64,000 nt of DNA. It comes from Lysinibacillus sp. JNUCC-52 (lineage in GTDB: Bacteria; Bacillota; Bacilli; Bacillales_A; Planococcaceae). Under the pieces are notes generated by a model that worked only from the letters and a program-made list of their open reading frames with translations, was not told the DNA's origin and did not search any database. A program made the translations under genes and the position numbers. Below are positions 1 to 9,012 of the stretch, piece by piece. The first letter of the stretch is position 1. Each line of letters begins with the position of its first letter. The stretch covers positions 1,612,001-1,676,000 of the forward strand of contig NZ_CP065546.1 of assembly GCF_015999545.1 (NCBI RefSeq), in the 5' to 3' direction.

Positions 1-217
1 CGGGCTTTGGTACGACTTGTAACGCTTGAATAAGACGGTTATTTTCATCCTTCATTTCGGTTAAATATAGACTGATGGAGTCATCCATTTCCCGCATTAA
101 ACGTTCCTGCTTTTTTTCTAAATCTTTGAATTTCGCTAATTTCGTATTTAATATAATAATGAAATAAAATGATAGTAGCTGCAATACAAAGAGAACGACT
201 ATTAGTATGGTTGTCAT
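1..217 (-). CDS. SwrB/YlxL-like membrane protein, partial (C-terminus outside window)
   Basis: Seventy-two N-terminal residues are visible; the gene runs off the left edge. Residues 2-24 form one hydrophobic membrane segment, followed by a charged, Lys/Glu-rich stretch likely to be coiled coil. The ATG at 217 is preceded by AGGAG. Position directly downstream of sigD matches B. subtilis swrB (ylxL), which helps activate flagellar basal bodies. The name is inferred from position and topology rather than clear sequence identity. Confidence 0.6.
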   Translation of the reverse strand, partial: MTTILIVVLFVLQLLSFYFIIILNTKLAKFKDLEKKQERLMREMDDSISLYLTEMKDENNRLIQALQVVPKP

Positions 218-226
218 AGTAAACTC

Positions 227-535
227 CTATCCACTAAAATCTACGAAATTACCTTTGAAAGGATGCTGAGCTTGTTTTTCTAGTTTTTCGTTAGGATGAT
301 TTTTCTTTTTGCGAGTGCCTTTTATATATTCGCCACCCGCTTCTTCCTCTTCACTAATCTCAGCCATCCCTTCTGAAGTATTTACAGCTTTTTGCTTGCG
401 CTCTATTTCCTTTTTTAGCGCTTCATTTGCGTGTGCTTGTTGAGCTAAAGTTTGTTGTTGTGCCTGATCTGCCATTTTACCCGCTTCAAACGTTTTTGGT
501 AGAGCAATTTGTAATTCGACACCTTTTAAACTCAT
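227..535 (-). CDS. Conserved small hydrophilic protein of the sigD locus, function unknown
   Basis: A 102-aa protein with no membrane segment or signal peptide. The N-terminus is followed by a Gln/Ala/Lys-rich helical region (about 20-50), an acidic patch (EISEEEE, about 59-65) and a basic stretch, ending in HPFKGNFVDFSG. GGAGG lies about six bases before the ATG. It sits between sigD and the swrB-like gene with short gaps, so it is probably cotranscribed with them. I do not recognise a characterised family; a link to motility is suggested only by context. Confidence 0.7.
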   Translation of the reverse strand: MSLKGVELQIALPKTFEAGKMADQAQQQTLAQQAHANEALKKEIERKQKAVNTSEGMAEISEEEEAGGEYIKGTRKKKNHPNEKLEKQAQHPFKGNFVDFSG

Positions 536-570
536 ATTATTTCCTCCCTCAACAATACTTTCTAGAATGC

Positions 571-1341
571 TTACGCATTGATAATTTCACTAGATAATAG
601 CTTACGTAACTTAAATAATGCCTTTGAGTGAATTTGTGAAATACGCGATGTCGACAATTCGAGCATTTCTCCAATTTCAGTTAAAGTTAATTCCTCCGTA
701 TAAAACAAACTCAGTACGAGCTGTTCTTTGTCGTTTAGCTTTTGTATATTTACCGCTAAATCATCGAGTAATTCTGATTTTATTACGACCTGCTCAGGGG
801 TCTTTGTCGTATCGTCACGAATTACAAAGGACTTTCCCTCAGCTTCCTCCTGGTCTTGTTGCTCATTTATCGATAGTACATTCGAGAAGAAATGCTCCTG
901 TACAGTTTGGTAAATATCATCCACAGGGAGCTCCATATGTTCTGCAAGCTCCTCAGGAGTCACATGACGCATAAATTGTTGCTCTAATTGTTCAATTTTG
1001 GCATCCAACTTTTTTGCCTTTTCTCGCGCAGAGCGTGGTAACCAATCTTCTTTCCGTAAGCCATCAATTATTGCGCCTCTCACTCTAAAAGAAGCATATG
1101 TATCAAATTTTAAGTCTCGATTTATATCAAATTTATTTAATGCATCAAAAAGACCTAACATACCTAAGCTTGTTAAATCGTCTCGAGATACACTCTTAGG
1201 TACACCTGCACCGATGCGTTGTACATGGTAGGTTACAAGAGATGTATATTTTTTTATTAGTAAATCGCCCGCATCTGGATCCCGTTCATTAATCCATCGA
1301 TTCCACAGCTTTTGTTCATCGTTTAGATTTGGTTGTGTCAT
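571..1341 (-). CDS. sigD: RNA polymerase sigma factor SigD (FliA/sigma-28 family)
   Basis: A 256-aa sigma factor that would direct transcription of late flagellar, chemotaxis and autolysin genes. Region 2 is visible in the DDLTSLGMLGLFDAL and YASFRVRGAIIDGLR stretches, followed by the FliA-typical DWLPRSAR. Region 4 carries a helix-turn-helix near the C-terminus (LTEIGEMLELSTSRISQIHS). A longer in-frame start at 1374 exists, but the ATG at 1341 has the strong site GAGAGGTGG and gives the family length (B. subtilis SigD is 254 aa). Unlike B. subtilis, a terminator and a separate promoter lie between it and the fla/che operon. No anti-sigma gene (flgM) is present in the window. Confidence 0.95.
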   Translation of the reverse strand: MTQPNLNDEQKLWNRWINERDPDAGDLLIKKYTSLVTYHVQRIGAGVPKSVSRDDLTSLGMLGLFDALNKFDINRDLKFDTYASFRVRGAIIDGLRKEDWLPRSAREKAKKLDAKIEQLEQQFMRHVTPEELAEHMELPVDDIYQTVQEHFFSNVLSINEQQDQEEAEGKSFVIRDDTTKTPEQVVIKSELLDDLAVNIQKLNDKEQLVLSLFYTEELTLTEIGEMLELSTSRISQIHSKALFKLRKLLSSEIINA

Positions 1342-1560
1342 AAAATCCACCTCTCTTTTAAAAGCATGTTGCACCTGTTTGAACGGACTTTTGTGGCCCC
1401 TGAATGCTCCAAGGCGTGTTTATTGCCGTCGCTGTAGTAAGTGCTTTGCATTATGAAAAAACAGCATGTATATCAAAAGAATCATACTTATCCTATTTTG
1501 AGTAGTCTGCTTACAATGACTGACAAACGTAGATACAAACCTATACCATTCTTTCCTTTT

Positions 1561-1589
1561 ATTATAACAAGATTCGACTATAATTTCAT
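1561..1589 (-). promoter_or_regulatory. Extended -10 sigma-A promoter for sigD
   Basis: On the minus strand there is a -10 TATAAT preceded by TG one base upstream (TGTTATAAT) and a weak -35 ATGAAA at 17-bp spacing. This predicts a 5' leader of about 210 bases before sigD. The 1342-1704 gap holds this promoter, the upstream terminator and the leader. The leader has GC-rich short complementary segments but no riboswitch class I can recognise. Confidence 0.6.
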
Positions 1590-1639
1590 ATGATTCTCTA
1601 ACACTATTCTATTATTAACAGCTCTATCATTTTTGGGCA

Positions 1640-1690
1640 TAAGAAAACTGCCCCTAATCATTAGTCTATTGCTAACGTTAGAGGCAGTTC
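1640..1690 (-). terminator. Rho-independent terminator at the end of fla/che
   Basis: A 12-bp stem pairs 1678-1689 with 1647-1658 (one G-U pair), with a 19-base loop. On the minus strand it is followed by TTTTCTT. It lies just after the stop of the 123-aa membrane protein gene and would end the long chemotaxis transcript before sigD. Confidence 0.65.
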
Positions 1691-1704
1691 AAAGTGTTTT
1701 TGCT

Positions 1705-2076
1705 TTATGCATTTACTTGTTGTTCATCTTCACGATTCAGCATCGTTCGGACAACTTGTGCAATATCTTCCGTGCTTTCATCTTGAAACTCAACCGTCGA
1801 GCTTGTAGAAGCCGTTTCTTCACTTTCCTCGTCCGAGTGGGTAGAACTTTTTTCTTCAAGATCGCTATCCGCTAGTGATTGATCAGCATTGGGCGTAAAT
1901 AGCACATACGCAATTATAAACCTAACAATGTACATAACAAAAAATACGATAATTGCTACTACAGATGAACCTATGATGATACGCAATGGCGTTAATGGTT
2001 GTTGCAACGTCAAAAAGAAATAAATAGAAAAGGCAATTAACGCCCCCCACAGGTTATAAAAGATAGAACCAAACAT
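1705..2076 (-). CDS. Two-TM membrane protein at the end of the che cluster, function unknown
   Basis: A 123-aa protein with two hydrophobic segments (about 5-24 and 33-57) and an acidic Ser/Glu-rich cytoplasmic-type tail (about 65-123). Its ATG overlaps the cheD stop by one base (TAATG), implying translational coupling. It is the last gene before a terminator, so it belongs to the fla/che transcript. I know of no characterised homologue. Placement suggests a role connected with chemotaxis or motor function, but no motif supports a specific activity. Confidence 0.75.
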   Translation of the reverse strand: MFGSIFYNLWGALIAFSIYFFLTLQQPLTPLRIIIGSSVVAIIVFFVMYIVRFIIAYVLFTPNADQSLADSDLEEKSSTHSDEESEETASTSSTVEFQDESTEDIAQVVRTMLNREDEQQVNA

Positions 2077-2582
2077 TATATTTCACTCACTCCTTGGTTA
2101 ACTGTTCGAATATGTAATATCGACGTAGCAGGATTAAACTCAATAGTTCGACCGCTATTACCGCCTGTATTTTCGGCAATTAAAGGAATTCCATGACGCT
2201 TTAATTCAAACTTGACTGCCTCTACATTCCGAGGGCCAATGCGCATTGAATCTTTGTCTGATGTAAATTGAAACATTTGCGCACCCCCAGCTATTTTAGC
2301 TTTTAGTTTAAATTTTTGAACACCCTCTAGTTTTAATAAATCTATCATGGCTGCAATGCCTGTATCCGCAAATTTCGCTACGTTTATCGACTCTGATCTC
2401 CCAAGACTAGAGTCAGGTAGCATCACATGTATTAAACCAGCTATTTTCTTTGACTCATCGTATAAAATAACGCCTACACAAGAACCAAGCCCTGAGGTTC
2501 TAATTGTGTTTGGCAATTTTGCTACATCCATTTGAGCAATTCCCACTTTTATAACTTGACCATTCGTGTTTGTGTTTAGCAT
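2076..2582 (-). CDS. cheD: Chemoreceptor glutamine deamidase CheD
   Basis: A 168-aa CheD-family enzyme that deamidates receptor glutamines and binds CheC in the Bacillus adaptation system. The catalytic arrangement is visible: Thr29, Cys35 in GLGSCVG and His52 in GLIHVMLPDS, with the same offsets as the known CheD triad. It follows cheC by three bases and overlaps the next gene by one base. GGAG lies about 11 bases before the ATG, a rather long spacing. Confidence 0.95.
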   Translation of the reverse strand: MLNTNTNGQVIKVGIAQMDVAKLPNTIRTSGLGSCVGVILYDESKKIAGLIHVMLPDSSLGRSESINVAKFADTGIAAMIDLLKLEGVQKFKLKAKIAGGAQMFQFTSDKDSMRIGPRNVEAVKFELKRHGIPLIAENTGGNSGRTIEFNPATSILHIRTVNQGVSEI

Positions 2583-2585
2583 AGG

Positions 2586-3218
2586 CTATGAAACTCCTAA
2601 TGCTTTAAAAATAGCATCAAAAGAATCAGGATCAGGTAATAAGAAGAAGTGTCCTCTTACGGTTTCATGATCCTCTACACCGTCTTCAAAAATGGATGTA
2701 TTTATTACGATAACATTATCACTGACATGTGATAATTCAATTAAGCCAATACTGATAATAGCCCCAAACATATCTACACTTAGACCTGGTACAGTAGGAT
2801 AAATTTTTAAATTTGTAAAATCTGATAAAGCTGATAAATAAGAACCAGATAAAATATTCCCCATTTCCTGCATAGCAGATAAACCTAATTCAGAAACAGG
2901 TGTTTTTTTAAAGTCGAATGATTCATCCTGTATTAGACGACGGATAAAACGATTAGCTTGTTCGATAGGAAGAATGAAAAACATGCTCCCTTCAGCATCA
3001 CCTTCGATGCGTAAAAAAATCCCAACAACGACGTTTTCAGAGCCACCAGCTAGTTCCATCATGTCGTTAAACGACACCATTTCAACCTTTGGTACACGCA
3101 TATCGATTTTTTTACCAAGCAAATTGGAAAGTGCCGTTGCAGCATGTGCTGCACCAATATTTCCAATTTCTTTTAATACGTCTAAATGTAGTGATGTAAT
3201 CTTTTGATTAAATGTCAT
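2586..3218 (-). CDS. cheC: CheY-P phosphatase CheC
   Basis: A 210-aa CheC/FliY/CheX-family protein. Two phosphatase-type helices are visible: DVLKEIGNIGAAHAATAL near residues 14-31 and SAMQEMGNILSGSYLSAL near 114-131, each with the Glu...Asn pair used for CheY-P hydrolysis. CheD next door is its known partner and stimulates the phosphatase. FliY in this operon provides a second, motor-located phosphatase. Confidence 0.96.
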   Translation of the reverse strand: MTFNQKITSLHLDVLKEIGNIGAAHAATALSNLLGKKIDMRVPKVEMVSFNDMMELAGGSENVVVGIFLRIEGDAEGSMFFILPIEQANRFIRRLIQDESFDFKKTPVSELGLSAMQEMGNILSGSYLSALSDFTNLKIYPTVPGLSVDMFGAIISIGLIELSHVSDNVIVINTSIFEDGVEDHETVRGHFFLLPDPDSFDAIFKALGVS

Positions 3219-3228
3219 AATCGTATCC

Positions 3229-3675
3229 CTACTTTAGTGGATTTAATACTTTCTCTAAATGCAATAAAATTAATAATCGCTTGTCGATTTTCGCTACACC
3301 TGAAATAAACTCTTCTTCTAGAGATCCTACTACTTCTGGTTGTGGCTCAATAGAGCTCGCTGGAATATCTAACACATCATTAGCTGAATCTACAACAAAG
3401 CCTACTTCCATGTCTTCTAATGAAATAATAATAATACGAGTCGTTTCTTCATGGTCAGAAATTGGTAACTCAAAACGTTCCCGTAAATCAATAATCGGCG
3501 TTACGACTCCTCGTAAGTTAATAACGCCTTTTACATATTTTTCTGTTTTAGGTACTCGTGTAATATGCATAAGTTTCTCGATACCTTGAACATGTGATAC
3601 AGGAATCGCATATTCCTTATCTGCTAATTGGAAAACAATCACTTTTATATTTTCTTGTTCAACTGCATTTGTCAT
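3229..3675 (-). CDS. cheW: Chemotaxis coupling protein CheW
   Basis: A 148-aa single CheW domain that links receptors to CheA. Typical features are YAIPVSHVQGIEKL, the INLRGVVTPIIDLRERF beta-strand pair and a C-terminal VAKIDKRLLILL. The ATG at 3675 has GAGAGGTG seven bases upstream; a GTG three codons earlier is less likely. It lies between cheA and cheC. Confidence 0.96.
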   Translation of the reverse strand: MTNAVEQENIKVIVFQLADKEYAIPVSHVQGIEKLMHITRVPKTEKYVKGVINLRGVVTPIIDLRERFELPISDHEETTRIIIISLEDMEVGFVVDSANDVLDIPASSIEPQPEVVGSLEEEFISGVAKIDKRLLILLHLEKVLNPLK

Positions 3676-3702
3676 GGTTAACACCTCTCTTATTCATTCA
3701 CC

Positions 3703-5772
3703 TTATTTAATTAGTGCATTGCAATCTACAATTAAGGCTACTTTACCGTTACCTAAAATTGTTGCACCTGAAATTGCAAAGATATTCGTTAAGTAGTTTC
3801 CTAAAGATTTCAGTACAATTTCTTGTTGGCCAATGAATGAATCTACAACTAAACCAGCAAGTTTCTCGCCTTTACGAACAATTACTACTGAATGGAATTC
3901 ATCATCTTGTAGCTCTTTACGAGGAACCTCAAAGATTTCCTCTAAGAATACAAGTGGTACCACTTTGCCACGGAAGTCGATTACCTTTTGGTTATGAGCA
4001 TTCATAATATCCGATGAACGGATAATTGAAGTTTCAATGATTGATGAAAGTGGTATTGCATAAATTTCCTTTTCGATTTCTACAAGCATTACCGAAATAA
4101 TTGATAATGTTAGCGGCAATTGAATAGAGAAAATAGAGCCTACATCTTGTGTAGATTCAATCGAAATGTTTCCACCTAAAGATTCAATCGTTGTTTTTAC
4201 AACATCCAATCCTACACCACGACCAGATACATCAGAAATAACATCTGCTGTAGAGAAACCTGAGGCTAAAATGAGCTCATTAATTTGATTATCTGTCATT
4301 GCAAGTGATTGTTCATGCGTAACGATTCCTTTTGAAATCGCTTTTGACAGCACTTTATCACGATTAATGCCCGCACCGTCATCCTCAATTTCGATAAAGA
4401 CATAGTTACCGCTATGATAAGCACGTAATACTACTGTACCTTCTTCTGGTTTCCCCTTCGCACGGCGTGCAGTAGGGTTTTCTATACCATGATCGACAGA
4501 GTTACGGATTAAGTGCACAAGTGGATCTCCGATTTCGTCGATTACTGTACGATCAAGCTCTGTTTCGGCACCAATAATTTCAAGGTTAATTTTCTTATTA
4601 AGGTCACGAGATAGCTGACGAATCATTTTAGGGAAGCGATTGAATACCGTTTCAACAGGTACCATGCGCATCGTTAAAATGATTGTTTGTAAGTCACCCA
4701 TAACTCGACTCATTCGTTCTACTGTTTCGTTTAGCTCACCATGATTTACTTCTGTCGAAATGGATTGTAGGCGTCCACGATCAATTACGAGCTCTTCAAA
4801 TAAATTCATTAAAATATCAAGACGTTCGATATTCACACGAATTGTTTTGTTTCCTACAGGTGCATGACTTTTATCAGCTTTTGCAGGTGCTGTAGATTTT
4901 GCTGATGCAGGTTTTGCTGTTGTTGCATCTGTTGTTTCGACTGCTTCAACCGTCGCTATGGCAGTAGCTGCAGCTTCTTGGCTTGCCTCATATTGTTGTT
5001 TTTCACTGAATTGTATTTGATTAATTGTAGCAACGTTAACTTCCTCAACCTCAGAAACCTTCAGTAACTTCTTCTGCATATCTTCTGCTGATTCTTTTGT
5101 TACGAATGCTACATAAAACTGCTGATCGAATTGTTCATCTTCCAGCTTCTCAACGGATGGCGTTGATTTAATTACATCACCATCTTTTTCAAGTATCTCA
5201 AACACCATAAATACACGCGCTGCTTTTAATAGACAATCTTCGCGTAGGCTTACTGAAATTTCAAATGCATTAAATCCTTGTTCCGCAGATTGTGTAATAA
5301 CCGTTTGCTCAAAACTGTCGTATTCTAGCACACTTGATACTTGTTGTTTATCTTCAGTTGCAACAGTTGCTACAACCTCAGGAGCTGCTTCCTCACCAGA
5401 TTCAATACGCTTCAATTGCGCTACTGTGGAGGATACATCACGTTTACCATCTCCACCATTCGCAATATCCATTACCATTTCTTCTAAATGATCAACAGAT
5501 TCAAATACGATATCTAAAATTTCTGGTGAAACATGGATCTTTTCATTTCGAATTGCATCTAGCACATTTTCCATTTTATGTGTCAAGTCTGCTAAGTCTT
5601 CAAAGCCCATAGTCGCTGACATCCCTTTTAATGTATGCGCTGAACGGAAAATTTCTCCTACGATTGCCAAATCATCAGGGTTTTTTTCTAGTTCTAATAA
5701 ATGCTCACTACATGCTTGTAAATGCTCTTTACTTTCTTCGATAAACATCTCTAAATATTGATTGACTTCCAT
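3703..5772 (-). CDS. cheA: Chemotaxis histidine kinase CheA
   Basis: A 689-aa soluble kinase. The order is an HPt domain with phospho-His46 in AHTLKGMSATMGF, a CheY/CheB-binding P2 region near 170-250, an Ala/Thr-rich linker (about 265-300), the dimerisation domain, an HATPase domain with LIRNSVDHGIE (N box) and SGRGVGLDVV (G box), and a C-terminal CheW-like domain. An AAAGGGGTG ribosome site precedes the ATG. It phosphorylates CheY and CheB from the same operon. Confidence 0.97.
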   Translation of the reverse strand: MEVNQYLEMFIEESKEHLQACSEHLLELEKNPDDLAIVGEIFRSAHTLKGMSATMGFEDLADLTHKMENVLDAIRNEKIHVSPEILDIVFESVDHLEEMVMDIANGGDGKRDVSSTVAQLKRIESGEEAAPEVVATVATEDKQQVSSVLEYDSFEQTVITQSAEQGFNAFEISVSLREDCLLKAARVFMVFEILEKDGDVIKSTPSVEKLEDEQFDQQFYVAFVTKESAEDMQKKLLKVSEVEEVNVATINQIQFSEKQQYEASQEAAATAIATVEAVETTDATTAKPASAKSTAPAKADKSHAPVGNKTIRVNIERLDILMNLFEELVIDRGRLQSISTEVNHGELNETVERMSRVMGDLQTIILTMRMVPVETVFNRFPKMIRQLSRDLNKKINLEIIGAETELDRTVIDEIGDPLVHLIRNSVDHGIENPTARRAKGKPEEGTVVLRAYHSGNYVFIEIEDDGAGINRDKVLSKAISKGIVTHEQSLAMTDNQINELILASGFSTADVISDVSGRGVGLDVVKTTIESLGGNISIESTQDVGSIFSIQLPLTLSIISVMLVEIEKEIYAIPLSSIIETSIIRSSDIMNAHNQKVIDFRGKVVPLVFLEEIFEVPRKELQDDEFHSVVIVRKGEKLAGLVVDSFIGQQEIVLKSLGNYLTNIFAISGATILGNGKVALIVDCNALIK

Positions 5773-5788
5773 TAAGAGGACACCCCTT

Positions 5789-6943
5789 TTAAGGCAAATA
5801 TTTCATAATTGTTTGTGCAATATCATCTACATCAGCGACTTCATCGACAAGCTGCGTTTCCACCGCAGCTTTCGGCATACCATACACTATGCAAGTTTCA
5901 GCTGACTCTGCAATAGCAATCACATTTCCAGTATTTTTTAAAGCTTTCAGTCCATTTGAACCGTCATAGCCCATACCCGTCATAATGACCGCTACCTTAT
6001 CAAAATCTTTAAATTGACTTACATCTTCAAACATCACATCTACAGATGGGCGATGGCCAGAACGTGGTGGTTCTTGATTATCTAGAACGATGCCATACGA
6101 GATACCTACTTTTCTTAACCTTAAATGGTATCCTCCAGGAGCGATATACGCCACGCCATTTTGTAAAATATCGCCTTGCTCTGCTTCCTTAACTGTAATC
6201 TCGCTCAATTGATTTAGACGAGAAGCTAATGATTTAGTAAAACCAGCTGGCATATGTTGGACAATTAAAATCGGCGCTTGAATAGATTTTGGAATTTTTG
6301 TAATAACTTCCTGTAGCGCACGTGGTCCACCAGTAGATGTACCAATTAACACTATTTTTTTGCTTACTTTACTCCATTCACTATGAGGCTTCGTCACATG
6401 TGTTGCTGTTGAAGTCCCATTAAATGATGGCAATACTTTTCGTTCATTCAATAAATCTTTTCTTATAGTAGACGGTGATACATTTGGTTCTGGTTGTCTT
6501 TTACTACTCGAATGTTTTTTAAGTTTAGCAATAGGTACCAACGATGCTTGTTCCACTTTATGGACAAGTTCAGATTGGATTTTATGTAAATCAAGTGAAA
6601 TTGTGCCGCTAGGCTTTGCAACAAAATCAACTGCTCCATACTCGATTGCAGTTAGTGCATTTTCAGCACCTCTTTGGGTTGTACTTGAAAGCATGACGAC
6701 AGGCACGGGACAAATTGTCATAATTTCATTTAATGCATCGAGTCCATTCATTTCAGGCATTTCAATATCCATTGTTACGACTGTTGGTTTTAATGTTTGG
6801 ATTTTCTTTATCGCATCTTTTCCGTTTCTTGCTGTTCCAACTACTTCAACCTTCGAGCTACCAACAAAAAAGTCACTAATTAGCTTTCTCATAAAAGCAG
6901 AATCATCGACAACTAACAGCTTGCTTTTATGTAAAAAGTCCAA
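5789..6943 (-). CDS. cheB: Chemoreceptor glutamate methylesterase CheB
   Basis: A 384-aa two-domain protein. The receiver domain has acidic Asp13-Asp14 and phospho-acceptor Asp59 in TMDIEMPEMNG. The C-terminal methylesterase has GTSTGGPRA (nucleophile Ser), QHMPAGF (His) and GMGYDGSNG (Asp). The start is a TTG directly after the flhG stop codon, with AAGGG about nine bases upstream. It removes receptor methyl groups when phosphorylated by CheA. Confidence 0.95.
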   Translation of the reverse strand: MDFLHKSKLLVVDDSAFMRKLISDFFVGSSKVEVVGTARNGKDAIKKIQTLKPTVVTMDIEMPEMNGLDALNEIMTICPVPVVMLSSTTQRGAENALTAIEYGAVDFVAKPSGTISLDLHKIQSELVHKVEQASLVPIAKLKKHSSSKRQPEPNVSPSTIRKDLLNERKVLPSFNGTSTATHVTKPHSEWSKVSKKIVLIGTSTGGPRALQEVITKIPKSIQAPILIVQHMPAGFTKSLASRLNQLSEITVKEAEQGDILQNGVAYIAPGGYHLRLRKVGISYGIVLDNQEPPRSGHRPSVDVMFEDVSQFKDFDKVAVIMTGMGYDGSNGLKALKNTGNVIAIAESAETCIVYGMPKAAVETQLVDEVADVDDIAQTIMKYLP

Positions 6944-7819
6944 TTAATCACGCCCTTTCGAAAAAATATTTCTAAGTTTTGTTAAGAATTTACTTGCTGA
7001 CTGTTCATGTGCATGCACTTCCTCCATACGTTGTTCCATAAAACGAGCCACTATCAGTTGAAGTGTCTTAGAAATAAGTGCTTCTGGATATGCGATTGAA
7101 AAAGGCACTTGCTCGCGTACAGCTTTACGCACAACAGGATCCTCTGGTAACGAGCCCAATATTGTAACCTCTTTATCAAGAAAACGTTTCATCGTAAGCC
7201 TTAAACGTTCAATCGTTTCGACTCCTTCTTCTTTAGAAAAAGCACGATTACAAAGTATATAGAATTGCTTCTCCATATCTCGTACATGAATATATTTCAT
7301 CATCGAATAGGCATCTGTAATAGAAGTTGGCTCAGCTGTGGTAATGACAATAATTTCATCAATGGATGTCAGTAATTCTAATGACCAACTAGTTGCCCCC
7401 GCGCCCATATCAAACAAAATATAGTCGAAGTTTTTTTGGAGTTGTTCAAATGCATGAATTAATCTTTCAAACATCTCATCCGTCCACTCCAGTACACTCG
7501 ACATACCAGAGCCCCCTGAAATACATTGTAAACCATGTGGACCTTCAAAAATTACCTCATCTAGTAATTTGTTTCCTTCTAAGTAATCTTTTAAACTATA
7601 AGAAACATTTTTTCCAATTAGAATATTAATATTTCCCATACCAATATCCATATCTACAATCGCTACTTTTTTGTCCTTACTCGCTAAACTAATTGCAAAG
7701 TTCATAGAAAAATTGCTTTTACCAACTCCACCCTTACCGCTCACTACAGCAATGGTTTTGCCTAATTCACCTTGCCGCTTAAGCATTTTCAAGCGTAATG
7801 TTTCTGCTTGGTCCCTCAT
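6944..7819 (-). CDS. flhG: MinD-like ATPase FlhG (YlxH)
   Basis: A 291-aa ParA/MinD-superfamily ATPase. The deviant Walker A KGGVGKSNFS lies near residues 28-38, with VDMDIGMGN and a DMGAGA motif further on. FlhG controls flagellar number and location together with FlhF, and stimulates its GTPase. The gene overlaps flhF by four bases, so the two are translationally coupled. Confidence 0.95.
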   Translation of the reverse strand: MRDQAETLRLKMLKRQGELGKTIAVVSGKGGVGKSNFSMNFAISLASKDKKVAIVDMDIGMGNINILIGKNVSYSLKDYLEGNKLLDEVIFEGPHGLQCISGGSGMSSVLEWTDEMFERLIHAFEQLQKNFDYILFDMGAGATSWSLELLTSIDEIIVITTAEPTSITDAYSMMKYIHVRDMEKQFYILCNRAFSKEEGVETIERLRLTMKRFLDKEVTILGSLPEDPVVRKAVREQVPFSIAYPEALISKTLQLIVARFMEQRMEEVHAHEQSASKFLTKLRNIFSKGRD

Positions 7820-9012
7820 TTTTCTTCACCTTGGAAAAACAAATTAAGCACTGCTTCTAACTCAGCTTCTTCAATATCTTCTGGTACTTCTTGACCATTC
7901 GTATAGTAAGCAAGTCCTTTATTATATTTAATCATTAAATTAATCATTGTGCCAATAGAATTTGTTTCATCGATCTTCGTAAAAATAAATTTTTCGATTG
8001 GTACGCTTTTAAATTGCTCAATAATATTGGTCATATCCTTCTCTTTTGCTGTCATAGCAAGCACTAGGAAAGATTCCGCCTGATCATCAAACTTAATAAG
8101 GCGCTGTAAATCATCTACATACTTTACTTCTTTATAATTGCGTCCAGCGGTATCGATAAAGACTAAATCTAAATGGGACAATCGTTGCACAGCTTGTTCA
8201 AAATCCGTCGAGTTATAGGCTATTTCGACAGGTGCTTGCAAAAGACCAGCATACGTTTTTAACTGCTCAATGGCAGCTATTCTGTAAGTATCTGTTGTTA
8301 TAAAGCCAATTTTTTTCTTTTTTTCTAAAACCGCTCTTGCTGCCATTTTAGCAATTGTCGTTGTTTTGCCGACACCAGTTGGTCCGAGAACATTAATAAA
8401 TTTACGTTCATACGATAGACCACCAATCGGCAATTCCTCTAGCTCTTTTCGTAACAAGTTTTTTGTAATTAACTTGCATTGTGAAAAATTAATATCTGAG
8501 GCTTCTCTAAAATGCGTAAAAAGCTCATCACCAATCGTTGTGATGAGCTCCTCATTTAGCTCTTGCTGTCTTAAGTATTCAATGAAGGGTAAGAGTTCAT
8601 CCGGATATTGAGCTTGGCTAGCCTTCTTGTGCATTAATTGCATTAACGATTTTAAATCTGCAATTTCCTTCCGCAGTTCTTCAGACATACCTGTCTCATC
8701 TTTGGAAGATGGTTCATACTTAGGCTGAGCATGTTGAATTTTAGCTTGCACAGCATTTGTAATCTCTTGTAAACTAGCATTTTCTTTTTTAGCAGGTATT
8801 GTAGGCACATTAGCAGGAGCGGGAGCCGTATAACTCGGCTCCATGGAGTCAATCCCTGCAACTACCTCAAAATTTTTCTTCTTTACAAGCCCAAAAAGTT
8901 TCTTTGTAACTACTACTTTTGAATTCAAAATGACAGCGTCCTCGCCTAAATCAGCTCGTACTAGCTTCATTGCTTCAGGTATGGAAGATGCATAATATTT
9001 TTTCATTTTCAC
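7816..9012 (-). CDS. flhF: SRP-type GTPase FlhF
   Basis: A 398-aa flagellar SRP GTPase with an N-terminal basic/variable B domain, a helical N domain and a G domain containing [26 protein letters not shown] and DTAGRN. The GTG at 9012 is preferred because it reproduces the MKxKK N-terminus of the family; an ATG lies two codons downstream. It overlaps flhA by four bases. The window thus encodes three SRP GTPases: FlhF, Ffh and FtsY. Confidence 0.94.
   Translation of the reverse strand: MKMKKYYASSIPEAMKLVRADLGEDAVILNSKVVVTKKLFGLVKKKNFEVVAGIDSMEPSYTAPAPANVPTIPAKKENASLQEITNAVQAKIQHAQPKYEPSSKDETGMSEELRKEIADLKSLMQLMHKKASQAQYPDELLPFIEYLRQQELNEELITTIGDELFTHFREASDINFSQCKLITKNLLRKELEELPIGGLSYERKFINVLGPTGVGKTTTIAKMAARAVLEKKKKIGFITTDTYRIAAIEQLKTYAGLLQAPVEIAYNSTDFEQAVQRLSHLDLVFIDTAGRNYKEVKYVDDLQRLIKFDDQAESFLVLAMTAKEKDMTNIIEQFKSVPIEKFIFTKIDETNSIGTMINLMIKYNKGLAYYTNGQEVPEDIEEAELEAVLNLFFQGEEK

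Noticed and set aside
618..974. Long ORF antisense to sigD, and similar ORFs antisense to fliI, ffh, smc, rnc and sdaAB
   Set aside because: They lie opposite well-identified genes, lack ribosome sites and have shadow-type composition.
1342..1560. Riboswitch (c-di-GMP or other) in the sigD leader
   Set aside because: Short GC-rich pairings exist, but none of the conserved motifs of known classes could be matched by eye.
8652..8861. Separate 69-codon minus-strand ORF inside flhF
   Set aside because: Out-of-frame shadow within a conserved gene, no independent support.
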